64,000 nucleotides of DNA from Piromyces finnis (Eukaryota > Neocallimastigomycota > Neocallimastigomycetes > Neocallimastigales > Neocallimastigaceae). The notes under the pieces are model-generated. The model searched no databases, had not been told where the DNA came from, and worked only from the letters and a program-made list of their open reading frames with translations. The DNA is taken from assembly GCA_002104945.1 (NCBI GenBank), contig MCFH01000030.1, forward strand, positions 434,001 through 498,000, given 5' to 3'. A program made the position numbers and the translations under genes. Below, one piece after another: positions 25,601 to 37,219 of this stretch (positions within the stretch are counted from its first letter, which is position 1; each line of letters starts with the position of its first letter).

Positions 25601-26139
25601 TTATGAATCAAATCTCCAAACCTATCATTATATCTAAAAGGAAACATGATTTCAATTCACTTCCTTTCACGAATACTACTAATGACAATAATAAAAATCA
25701 ATATTCCTATTTTAATGTTAATAAAGAGCTACCAATAGTTAACTCTGCTAAAAAGTCACAATCTAATAATAATTTTTATTCCAAATCACCATCCAATATA
25801 AATGACACCTCCACTTCTTCTAATACCTTTGGTAATTATCATAATACCTCTGATGGTCCCATGATGAATAATATTACCAATTCTTCTACAAGTTTCATGA
25901 GAATACCTAATACTTCCAGTCCTCTCACAATGGAAGATGATCATGATGAATATATTGATGATTGCTCTCTCCCAATTCCACCTCAACCTGAACCTTTTTC
26001 TATGATGATATCTTCACCCCATATTAAACGTCGTTCTACTTCTCTTGATTATAATTTAGAAAGCATACAACAATTATCATCTAGTAATTATGATTATGAT
26101 GATGATGAAACAGATACCGAAAACTGGTCAACCAATTAA
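19399..26139 (+). CDS. Rho-family guanine nucleotide exchange factor (DH-PH-SH3-SH3), 11 exons
   Basis: Eleven exons splice in frame to 1860 codons: 19399-19561, 19721-22897, 22986-23082, 23170-23191, 23276-23401, 23518-23691, 23794-23901, 24044-24140, 24230-24429, 24556-24760, 24926-26139. All introns are GT-AG, 84-165 nt. Residues 1-1113 are mostly Asn/Ser low complexity with long Asn runs. A DH domain occupies about 1172-1370: ILKELIENEISFSKNLDIL, then YPLKD, FYGIPELAEFSKNL, YYLRYCENY and LLILPVQHGCRYPLLLA. A PH domain follows (about 1385-1530), then two SH3 domains at about 1545-1599 (DGWVQGE, GYFPISVF) and 1611-1667 (SGWCYGKN, GLFPLSF), and a disordered tail with a PIPPQPEP proline patch. 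DH-PH modules load GTP onto Rho/Rac/Cdc42 GTPases at the plasma membrane, controlling actin and cell polarity; the GTPase partner cannot be told. The exon 3 acceptor is uncertain, since AGs at 22934 and near 22957 also keep frame. Confidence 0.85.
22415..22690 (+). repeat. In-frame tandem duplication with unequal Asn runs in the Rho exchange factor
   Basis: The block encoding SNNSNNSILNVNTNTIH, an Asn run, then SGISSILHN occurs twice in a row. The first copy has 11 Asn, and the second about two dozen, all AAT codons. The long AAT tract therefore expanded within one copy after the duplication. Confidence 0.85.
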
Positions 26140-26847
26140 AAAGAAAGTCATGACTTTAACTGTTTTTATTAAAAAAAATAATTATCATAATTTTTTTTAA
26201 ACTTTTGTATTCATTAATTAAATATATATATATTTAATTATTTTTCTTCTCTTTCTAGAAATCTAATTTAAAAGTTGCAATCTATTAACCTGTGTAACCT
26301 AATAATTATTATCTATGTGAGTTGTGTAAAAATTGTTTTAAAATTTTTTTTAATTGTATTAATTGTACTGGAAAAAACCAATAAAAATTTTAATTTATAT
26401 TTACATTATTTAAATTGATAATTTACCTCCATACTATACAAAGTATACAAAGTAGTTGTATAATAATAAAAAATTATAACTATTTTTAAATACTTTTTTT
26501 TTTTTATAAAATACATATACACTTTTTCATTTTTTATTACCATTTTTTTTTCTTTTTATTAACAAAATTAACATATATAAATAAATAAATAATAAAAATG
26601 AATGGATGAATGTATATACAAATAAATAAATATTATGTTTCACATATTTATTAAACTTTTTTAATTATAAAACCTTAAATAATATTTAAAAAGTTTAACT
26701 ATTAATTTTAAATATTTATTATTAAAAAAATAAAATATTTTAAATATATATTTTTTATTTTAAAAAGAAACTTCACAAAAAAAAAAAAAAAAAAAAAAAC
26801 TTTAAAAAAAATAAAAAATAAAAAACAACAAAATAAAATAAAAAAAA
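26140..26847. other. AT-rich intergenic region
   Basis: Between two plus-strand genes. A/T homopolymers, a poly-A run of about 23 nt near 26778-26800, and nothing coding. It holds the 3' end signals of the Rho exchange factor gene and the promoter of the small secreted protein gene. Confidence 0.7.
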
Positions 26848-27327
26848 ATGAAATTAGTTTATATTTTATTGTTTACTTTTTGTTGTTATATAGTTAATAG
26901 TTATGAACGTATTACTTCCCAAAAAATAACGAAAACAATTTGTGAAGATACCAACTATAAAATATATTGTTCTAATTCAACTCGTAAGTTAAAAAAAAAA
27001 AAAAATTTAAACAATTTATTTAAAATTATATATAAATTAATATAAAATTACTTTATCTTTTATACATAATATATTTAAATAGTGATTGTAGCTAAAAACG
27101 TTGAAAATGAAACTCATTATACCATCAAAAATAATGGAGATTGGGAAAAAATTTATGTAAAGCAATGTACTCATGAAATAACAAAAAATGGTAAAACTAC
27201 AGAGGAATGTCTTCCTTGTTACTTCAATACTTATCAAGACGTTTGTAAAAGAAAACATTTTAATGTTTATTGCAATGTTAAAAATTATGAAAAAAAATAT
27301 TGTAAAAAGATTGAATATATTGTTTAA
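26848..27327 (+). CDS. Small secreted cysteine-rich protein, unknown function, two exons
   Basis: Exons 26848-26983 and 27083-27327 join through a 99-nt intron (GTAAGT to AATAG). The split codon C|TG restores frame, giving 126 residues ending at TAA 27325-27327. Exon 1 begins with a clear signal peptide (MKLVYILLFTFCCYIVNS, cleavage near Ser18/Tyr19). The mature protein of about 108 residues has eight cysteines (two encoded by exon 1, then single Cys and C-x2-C spacings, including CLPC), several predicted N-glycosylation sites such as NST and NET, and many Lys. No membrane segment follows the signal peptide, so secretion is inferred. I recognise no family; secreted effector, adhesin-associated or enzyme-accessory roles are all open. 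The second exon's coding character (cysteine spacing, less A/T) against the intron and flanks supports the model. Confidence 0.7.
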
Positions 27328-30300
27328 ATTCCAAAAAAAAAAAAAATTTAATAATTTTAAATATGAGTTTTAATCCAACAATAATTTTAAAGTTTATACA
27401 GAAATGTTGCTTTATATATTTATAATATTTATAATTTTTTTCTTAGAAAAAAAAAAAGGAAAGAAAATTACCGAATAAAATGAAACCATTAAAATTAGCT
27501 ATCTGGACATATATTTATAACTTTATCAATATATAAATGTGATTAAAATTCATCAATTATATATATTCATCATTTCATCCTAAATAAATTAATAACCCAA
27601 AGTAATATATAAATGATAAGAGGAAAAAATATAAAAGAAATCATTTAATATTTACAAGATATAACAATTAATTCTTCCTATATACATATATACAATAAAA
27701 CCGTATTCTTAATTATATCATTCCTTTTACTGTTGTATATACAAAAATAATTATAATTATTTTAATCTATTTGTTATTTATATCGACAAATCATTAAAAA
27801 ATAAACTTTAAAAAGCATTAATTTGTTTAAAAAGACTCATATTAAAAATAAATAAATAAAAACAATTTATGTGTAAATCAATATGATTAAAGATTTAAGC
27901 TTAGAAAAAGCAATCAATGAAAATTAGTAATTTCTTTAAGAAATTTTTTATAAATGTTGTTAATAATAAATTACAACAGTTTTTATTTTAAAAAATTGAT
28001 TGTTTTGTTGTATTATGCAAAAAAAATAAAGAGCTATATAAAATCATTTATTATAAAAGCTTTATCATTTCATCTACTATTTTCATTTTGGATAGTTTTT
28101 TTTTTCTTTATATATATATATATATAGGCATTTAATAGATTAAAAATATTTAGAAGATTTTTGTATAAGTTGTATCCTTTCAAAATTAATTATATCAAGA
28201 AATTATCAAAAGAGTATACAATTTTTTTTATCATTTTCATTATACATCATAAAAAATTATATTAAAATAGTCATCATTGCTTATTAAAACTACCAAGAGC
28301 AATTCATTTCTATCATATAAACAAATAAAGTAGTTGATAATAGAAATAAAATCTTTTTTTTTTTTAATCATTTAAAAAAGTCTGGTTTGGTAATGCTTAT
28401 TAAATAGATATATAAATATCACCCATTATTATAGGATTATTTTTCATATTTTTCATTAATAGTTTTCATATTTTTAAAGTATAAAATCTATTTTTTTGTA
28501 ATATACTTTTTTTTTTAAAAATTATAATAATAAATAAAAATAGCTATGATTTCTTTTTATAACCATAAAATGAAAAAAGGAATAATATTTAGGTAATATA
28601 ATCAAAGTGTTTTTTAAACAAGTTTTTCAATATTTTATTTTATCTTTTTTTTTTTTTTTTTTAACATTCTCTTTTTATTCTTTTTATAGAATTTAAAATT
28701 AACTCTGTTTTTTCTATTATAAAACATGATATATATTTGAATTTAATAATATAATAAGTTTTTGAAACAAAATAAAAATAATTTGATGAAAAAAAGAATT
28801 GGGAAACAATTCACAAAATAATAGAAAATTAAATGATAAAAGGTAAAAAGTAAAAGGTCATTATTATTATTTAACGTTTTAACGTTGAAAATAACCTTTT
28901 AGATTATAATTAAGCTTTATTTACATTAAACTTCTCTTAGTTTACTATCTTTTTTTTTAAAGAAACATTTCATATTTTTAATAAAAATCTGATGATAAAA
29001 CTAATATTGAAATAATATTATTATTGTCTTATTTTTTTATTTATTGAATAAGTTAGAATTATAATATAAATAGGTAATTAATACAAAACTTAATAAATTT
29101 ATACTAAAATATGTGGCTTGATCTAATACTAATGATTCATGTACATGAATATTCTTATATCATGTGAATTACTAATTATTACTAATGTATTATTAATCGT
29201 TAATAATTAAAGCATATAAAGTTATGATATTATAACATAAATCATTAATAAAAAAATTTAAATTTATTTCATTTTATTTTAAATTAAATTATTAATTAAA
29301 GTTAAACTTTTAATTTATTATATTAAATTTTTAATTTGAATATCGATTCATATTTTTGTATTGAGACAAAATGGAAAATTGTAAATTAATATTTTAAAAA
29401 TTTAATTTATTTTATATATAATAAAATTCATTTGTCATTGTTTCAATTATTTTTCTTATTTTTTTCCTCATATCACCTAGGACCTTAGAATAATAATATT
29501 TGTAGTTTTATTGAAATTTGTTATATATAAATTATAGAATCAGTTCTATTTCATATTATCCATATAAAATGATTTAATAATAATAGGAAGAAGAAGAAAA
29601 AAAAAGAGAAAATATTAAGTAATGCATCAATTTATAATTAAATTTTATGATTTAAATTAAATGACATAACAATGAAGATTTTTTTTTTACTATTTTATAC
29701 TGTTTTAAATAGTAATAAATTGGTGGTAAATTATAAAATAAGTTATTGTATTATTAATAAAGTTATTTAATTAAATTTAATAGTTTGGATTATTTAAACA
29801 ATATTTGCTAACAATAGTTTATTATTTCATTTCTACCTACAACAATAGAAAATACTAAAACAATTTGTATAATAAAAAAAAAATTGATTTAAACTAAATT
29901 AATTCTTTCACTTTATTATATGGATTTATGGTTTATATAACTTTATTAAATAATTATCTTAATTTATTTAATCAATACAATAATAAACTTTAATGGTTAG
30001 TAAAAAAAAAAAAAAAAAGTATCTAGTAATCTTTTTCTTTCTTTTTTTTTTTTTTTTTTTTTTAATTAAAATGACTTTTAATTGGTTTAATTTATAATAA
30101 ATGAATAGTATAATATATGGTTTATTTTTTATTATATATATATTTGTTTTCTTTTCTTTTTAAATATTCAAAAAAAAAAAAAGGTTTAACACCTTAAAGA
30201 AAGGTTTTAAAAAGCATAATAAGGGAAAAAAAAAGAAAGCAACAGTAAAAAATAAAATAAAAATTAAAAAGCAATACTTTTTTGTATACCTTTATTTTTT

Positions 30301-30650
30301 TTCTCATTTCTTATAAATATATAAAAAAAATATATAGAAATAAGAATTACTACTAATAATCTGATAATAAAAAAAAACAAAGTTTTTCGATATTTGATAA
30401 CTATTTGAACACTTTATTTTTAAAATTATATCAAATTAAATCAGTATATTTATTTATTCTACTATCTATTCTAATACCTAAAATATATATATATACCTAC
30501 ATTAGAATACCTTTTGTAAAAGAAAAAAATATATAAATAACAATAATAATATTTTAATAGAATACAAAATAAAACAAAATTATATAAAAAATGAAAATAA
30601 TTATTTTTACTTTATTATATTTAAAATAAAAATATTATATAAGAGTCAAA
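27328..30650. other. AT-rich intergenic region upstream of the seven-helix gene cluster
   Basis: About 3.3 kb without a recognisable gene. It includes the 20-base word TTATACTAAAATATGTGGCT near 29099-29118, which recurs near 47648-47667, and a 16-bp palindrome ATTCATGTACATGAAT at 29135-29150. Long T runs occur near 28648 and 30045. The last part is the presumed promoter of the gene at 30651. Confidence 0.6.
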
Positions 30651-32060
30651 ATGTTAAATATTGAATGTCTAAACAGTATTATTCCAAGATTAAGAGTAGA
30701 CAGAGATGACCTTGAAATACTTTTAAATGAATATATTCGTAATGCTTTTTTTCCTTGGGTATGTATTATTTTATTATTAAATAAAAGAAGTTGGAAAAGA
30801 CCAGTCATTATTATTTTAATAGGTCATTGGTTTCTTCGTTCTACCGGAAATGTATTAAGAGATTGTATGTATTTAAGAGAAGGGGATATCGGTACAGTAT
30901 GGCCTTATGGTGCTTTTAATTGGTATGTTAGTAATGCTTTAGCTCATGTTTTTTGGTTATCTGGGGAAATTATGGGAGATTGGTATCCTCTTCTTCGGAC
31001 AAAAGCGGTAACTAATAATACTCGAAAAATGAAGAGTGTTTATGCTATGTGCATTATTTACAATTTAGTAAAAGTTTTTGGTATTATAACTTTTTTTTTA
31101 AGTAATCCTATCGACTTACATACAAAGTCCGTAATGGTTAATGGAATTATTCAAACTTTTATACCAAAAGATTTGCAAAAGTTTAATATAGCATGGTGGT
31201 CTACCGTAGCAGTGATCAATATTGTTAGTATTTTTTATGATATTTCTGTTATATATTGCATGAGAAAGAGTTTTTTTGACCGTTTAAAAGAGTATAAAAC
31301 ACATAAAGAAAATACATTTATGGATAAATTTAAACAAATTTCTGAATTTCGTATTATTATTTCATTGGTTTCCTCAATGCTATTTTTATTATTTGTCATT
31401 CCATTTGTAGTCATGATTGTGATGGAAAATATTAAAAATATTAAAACACCGTATACCGTATCAGAATATAAAAAGGATGATATTGAACAATTACGTCAAG
31501 TGGTTTTATCTATTAATTACAATTTAATGTATATTGATCAAATTTTATTGCAAACCTTTGTAAAAGAAAATACCACAATTAAAATTAAAGTAAATAAAAA
31601 TTCTAATCATAGTACTTCTTCTTCTTCCATAAAATATAATCATTCTCCATACCAAAAATTAAATATTACAACTAATTTATACGGATCAGAAACCCTTAAT
31701 TTCTCACCCTCTTCCTATTCTTCTCCTTCCTCAACTTTTCAAAAACCAAGCATCAATTCTACACCTAACTCAACCATGGGCTTATCTAATACGGATTCCA
31801 CAACTTTCAATGATTCTTATTATGAACCCTTTTATCTAGAAAATAAAAATTATTCCAATGTCGAACTCTTTAATTACTATCCAAATAATGAAAGAAAATA
31901 TGAAAATTCAAAAGGTATAAATTTTCATAAAATATCTTCTCCTTCCAAGGATAATGATTATTATGAAAGTCATAATCTTTCTTCTTCTTGTAAATCTTAT
32001 ACCAATAATAGAAATATATTTTCTTCTTCTCATTATTGTATAAATGATTTAAAGCAATGA
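30651..32060 (+). CDS. Seven-helix membrane protein of the clustered family, copy 1
   Basis: A single-exon 469-residue protein. Hydrophobic segments lie at about 33-46, 51-66, 91-113, 128-150, 181-203, 234-258 and 281-304. Family motifs: NKRSWKRPV between helices 1 and 2, HWFLRSTGN in helix 2, SGEIMGDWYPLLRT after helix 3, MDKFKQISEFRI before helix 6, and MYIDQILL in helix 7. Short basic loops after helices 1, 3 and 5 predict N-terminus outside and C-terminus in the cytosol. Residues from about 305 form a Ser/Asn/Tyr-rich tail likely to be phosphorylated. No signal peptide precedes helix 1. It heads the plus-strand half of the cluster. I do not recognise the family; receptor-like topology suggests sensing, but a transporter or structural role is not excluded. 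Confidence 0.85.
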   Translation: MLNIECLNSIIPRLRVDRDDLEILLNEYIRNAFFPWVCIILLLNKRSWKRPVIIILIGHWFLRSTGNVLRDCMYLREGDIGTVWPYGAFNWYVSNALAHVFWLSGEIMGDWYPLLRTKAVTNNTRKMKSVYAMCIIYNLVKVFGIITFFLSNPIDLHTKSVMVNGIIQTFIPKDLQKFNIAWWSTVAVINIVSIFYDISVIYCMRKSFFDRLKEYKTHKENTFMDKFKQISEFRIIISLVSSMLFLLFVIPFVVMIVMENIKNIKTPYTVSEYKKDDIEQLRQVVLSINYNLMYIDQILLQTFVKENTTIKIKVNKNSNHSTSSSSIKYNHSPYQKLNITTNLYGSETLNFSPSSYSSPSSTFQKPSINSTPNSTMGLSNTDSTTFNDSYYEPFYLENKNYSNVELFNYYPNNERKYENSKGINFHKISSPSKDNDYYESHNLSSSCKSYTNNRNIFSSSHYCINDLKQ

Positions 32061-32922
32061 TTAAAAAAAAGAACAAAAATATAGAAAGATTGAAAAATAT
32101 TATAAAAATAATTAAATTTTAACTTTTATAAATATAAATCATTAGAAAGTAATACAATATGACATATGACATAGACTATATATTTTAAATTGTAAAAAAA
32201 TAAATAAATAAATTAATAAATAAAATAAATGAATAAATAAATATAAATTAAAATTTTTTTTATCTAAATATTTATTTCTTATGATTATTTATTTAAATTG
32301 TTAAATAAAAGAGTCATTACTATATGGCCAACTACAAGTTATTGGTGACATTTTTAGTGGGTGAAAAAATTATAGTATGGCAAATTAATTTTGAGTAGGT
32401 AAAGAAATAATTTTCAATTTCTTTTTTTTTTTTTTATTTATTTTTTTATTACTTTATTTTTTTTTAAAAAAAAATACATGTAAAAGATACGAATTCTATT
32501 ATTTTTATTATTTTTTTTTTATAAAATCAAATTTTGGTTTTGAGGTCTTTTATATTTTATTATTTTATATTTTATATAAAATTTATTATTTTTTTTTTTT
32601 TTAATTTTTTTTTAATTTTAATTTAAAAAAGTCTTTTTTAGAATTCCAGATGCTTTTTAATATTTTATTTTATTTCTAAATATAAAATGTCTTTTTTTTT
32701 ATTTTATTTATTTTTTTATTTTATTTTTTATTTTTTATTTATTAATTTATTTATTCATTTATTTTTATTTAAAATATTTTTTTATTTTTTATTTATAATA
32801 AAAATAGTTCAATGATTTTAATAAAACTTTTAATTAAATAGGTAAAAATAATATTAAAAAAGAAACTTTGTTTAATATTCGTTTTTAATAAAAAATAAAA
32901 AAAAAAAAGAAAGGTTAGGTGG
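32061..32922. other. T-rich intergenic region
   Basis: T- and A-rich sequence with many T runs between the first seven-helix gene and the relic copy. I see no coding pattern matching the missing N-terminal helices of the relic, so that part has been deleted or decayed beyond recognition. Confidence 0.6.
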
Positions 32923-33203
32923 ACTATAGTCAAGGTATTTGGAATGTGTTGCTATTTTATGGATTACCCAATTGATTAACTCATTTTGATAAATAAAGAA
33001 AAGAGGTCAACGGAACACTTATTTTTAAAATATGATGGTGGACTACTGTTGCTGTTATTCAAATCGCTAGTTTTATATATGATTTATCGGTAATTTATGC
33101 CTTAAAAAGAGGACTTTTTGATAAAATAAAAGAATGTCGAAGGAATGTCAAAACTAATTTTATGGAAAAGTTTAAACAAATATCCGAATTACGTATTATA
33201 ATA
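32923..33203 (+). pseudogene. Relic of a seven-helix family gene (helix 4 to third cytosolic loop)
   Basis: The start reads TIVKVFGMCCYFMDYPID, matching helix 4 of the next gene (VKVIGMYCYFMKFPIDL). An in-frame stop and a frame change follow. A later frame then reads WWTTVAVIQIASFIYDLSV, ALKRGLFDKIKE and MEKFKQISELRI, the helix 5 and third-loop motifs. Helices 1-3 and 6-7 are missing, and the fragment runs into A/T sequence and an (AAT)n tract. This is a decayed paralogue, closest by eye to the gene at 34137. Confidence 0.85.
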
Positions 33204-34136
<933 letters not shown>

Positions 34137-35402
34137 ATGCAATATTTATTAATTCTCAGTGAACACTCAAATGGACAAAAATTAAAAGTAGATGGTTATC
34201 AATATGTGATAAATTCGTATATTTGCAATTCTTATTTTCCATGGGTCTGTTTAATCATATTATTGAATTTTATAAATTGGAAAAGACCTATTATTTTAAT
34301 TCTAATATTGCATTGGTTTTTTAGATCAACTGGTGACTTATTACGAAATACGATGGAATTGAGACCAATGGATGATAATATGTATTGGCCTTATTCCCAA
34401 AAAAATTGGTATATTAGTAATGCTGTGGCCCATATATTTTGGTTATTAGGTGAAATTATTGGTGATTGGTATCCTCTTATAAGAACAAAAGCAGTCACCC
34501 TTAATAAAGAAAAATTAAAATTTGTTTATACAACTTGTATCCTACATAATCTTGTAAAAGTAATTGGGATGTATTGTTATTTTATGAAATTTCCTATTGA
34601 TTTACGTCATATGGATGAAAATGGAAATTTACTTCATGGAATAACTCAATATAGTATTGCATGGTGGTCTACGGTATCTCTAATGCAAATATCTAGTTTA
34701 TTATATGATTTATCGGTAATTTCTGCTTTGAAAACATGTCTTTTCAATAAAATTGAAGAATACAAAACTTTTATAAAAAATACATTTTTAGACAAATTTA
34801 AACAAATTTCTGAATTTCGAATTTTTTTTTCCATGATTTTTTCTATCGCCTTTTTACCATTTGTCATTACTTTTGTCATTTATCTTTTATCTGAATTTAA
34901 AAAAAATAACACGCTTCAATACGCCTCTTCTGATACTAGTATTGAACAACTTAGACAAGTAGTACTCAATTTTAATTATACCTTAATGTATATAGATCAA
35001 GCATTACTTTTATATTTTATTCGGAAAACTAATCATCCTAGCGAAAAGAATTTATCTTTTTCTCTACAAAAACCTCCCAGTAATAATTCTATTCAATTTT
35101 TAAATTATTCAAAAATAGATTTTACTAATAATAATAGTAATACTAATAATAGTATTTCTCAAATGTCAAAAAATATCTATGGTACTTTAGTTTCACCAAA
35201 ACTCTCTAATATAACTTCATTAAATATTAATGATTATTATCCCATGCATCATATAAATCATCCACCTAATAATATACCATTTTACGACATTAAAGAAAAG
35301 AATAATATTTTAATACTTGACATACATAATAATAATGAGTCTAGTTTATCAAATTTATTAGCAGTGAATAAAACTTGGCTAGATAAATATGATAATATGT
35401 AA
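34137..35402 (+). CDS. Seven-helix membrane protein of the clustered family, copy 2
   Basis: A single-exon 421-residue protein with the same seven hydrophobic segments and order of motifs as the gene at 30651: NFINWKRPI, HWFFRSTGDLLRNTM, LGEIIGDWYPLIRTKAV, LDKFKQISEFRI and MYIDQALLLYF. After helix 7 (about residue 290) comes a tail of roughly 130 residues rich in Asn and Ser. The outside loop between helices 4 and 5 carries DLRHMDENG, while the loops predicted to face the cytosol are basic. By eye this is the nearest intact relative of the relic just upstream, so the two probably arose by local duplication. Function unknown; same interpretation as the other cluster members. Confidence 0.85.
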   Translation: MQYLLILSEHSNGQKLKVDGYQYVINSYICNSYFPWVCLIILLNFINWKRPIILILILHWFFRSTGDLLRNTMELRPMDDNMYWPYSQKNWYISNAVAHIFWLLGEIIGDWYPLIRTKAVTLNKEKLKFVYTTCILHNLVKVIGMYCYFMKFPIDLRHMDENGNLLHGITQYSIAWWSTVSLMQISSLLYDLSVISALKTCLFNKIEEYKTFIKNTFLDKFKQISEFRIFFSMIFSIAFLPFVITFVIYLLSEFKKNNTLQYASSDTSIEQLRQVVLNFNYTLMYIDQALLLYFIRKTNHPSEKNLSFSLQKPPSNNSIQFLNYSKIDFTNNNSNTNNSISQMSKNIYGTLVSPKLSNITSLNINDYYPMHHINHPPNNIPFYDIKEKNNILILDIHNNNESSLSNLLAVNKTWLDKYDNM

Positions 35403-36674
35403 ATAATAAAAATGTTAATAAAAAAAATATGATAAGTATTATTATTATTATTTATTATTATGTAAATCTAGTTACTAGTTATTTTAATATCTTTTTTTTT
35501 TTTTTTTTTAATATTATTAATAAATTTTTAAAATTTTAATTCATTAAATTTTTTAAAAATCGTTCCTTTTTTTATATAGAAAAATAGAAATTTATAAGAT
35601 TTATGAATATTTACAAAAGACATAAAAATTCTTGTATAAATCTAAAGTATCCTTAATAATGAAATTTTATTTTTGAAATAAAAACTATTTTTTTTTTAAA
35701 TATTTAAATATAATCTTTTTTACTTTTAATGTATATAAAAAAAAAAAAGAAATTAAAAATTTCTATTTTTTTTTTTAAGAAATTTTTTTTTCTCCCATTT
35801 CTACTTGATGATTTTATTTTTTTTCTGTGAGAAATTAAAACTGAAAAATTGATTTTTTTTTTTTTAATTTTTTTTAAAATATATATATGTATGTTTTTCT
35901 TTTTTTAATGTTCAAGAGACCATTATTAAAATATTATTTTATAGTAATGTTTAATTAAAGGTACCAATTTAAAAATAAAAAAAAGATATATAAATAAAAG
36001 AAAAAACCCACTTTTCCTTTTTTCCATTTTAATTTTTTTTTTTTTCCATAATCTTTAAATTTCAATTTTTTTTTCTTCAATTTTTATTATTATATTAAAT
36101 TAATATTTTTTTTTAATATAAAAATAAAAAAAAAAAATAGATTAATTTTCTTTTGATCATCCTTTTTTTTTCGATTTATTATTTTCCTACACTTTATAAT
36201 ATTCTAAAATAGAAAAATGGCTTTATAAAAGTTTTCTTTCTTTTTTTTTTTTAATAATCTTCAAATTTTTTAAAAACAAAACTTTTTTTTTTTATTCAAC
36301 CATATTATGTGGGAGAAATTATTTTATTTTTATTTTACAAAAAAAAAATAGTAAAAATTCATGTAAACCATCCTTGAAATAGAGGATTTTCTATTAGCCC
36401 AAAATTGAAAAGAATAAAATGATAAACAAAAAAATGATGTCTAAATAAAACAAAAAATGTTTCAAATAAATTAATTTATAACAAAATGTTTTACCTTTTA
36501 TATCTATTTTTAATTAAAAAATGTGTTTATTTTAATTTTTAAAATAATAAACTAAACACATTGGTTACACAAAACTTTGTATTTAATTTTATTTTCCTAA
36601 TTTGAAATTAACATTTTTGGGCTTGTCATGTTTAATTAATTAAATTCAATCAATTCAATCAATAAATGAATGAA

Positions 36675-36729
<55 letters not shown>

Positions 36730-37219
36730 ATGTTCGAATATAAAATATTGAAATAAATTAAATAAGTTTATAATATATTAAATTAATTTATATATGTTAA
36801 ATTTTTATTATATTTAAAATATTATATATAATAAATAAACTTTATTAAATATTAAAATAACTTATTTTCTATTTAATAATAAACATTTTATTTATGATGT
36901 ATTATATATAATTACATATAATTATATATATTGTATAAATTATATAAATTGTATAATTTAATATATTTAATATATAGAGATTTATATTAAATATTAATAA
37001 TATTAATAATGTAAAACTCTATCGATTTAAATAAAACGATACAACAATTAAAACGTTTTAAGTATTTCATCATCATCAAAATATATTAATTAATAAATTA
37101 ATAAAAAAAAGTATAAGTATAACAATTTTTACCAAAAAAAAAAAAAAAGTAAAAGATAATGAAGGAAGGATTAAATAATAAATTAATATCAATCATCATA
37201 ATTTTATAAAATTAAAAAT
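35403..37219. other. AT-rich intergenic region with (AAAT)n tract
   Basis: Very T-rich from 35480 to 36340. An (AATA)n tetranucleotide repeat runs from about 36661 to 36732. No gene or relic is recognised. The end holds the presumed promoter of the gene at 37220. Confidence 0.65.
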
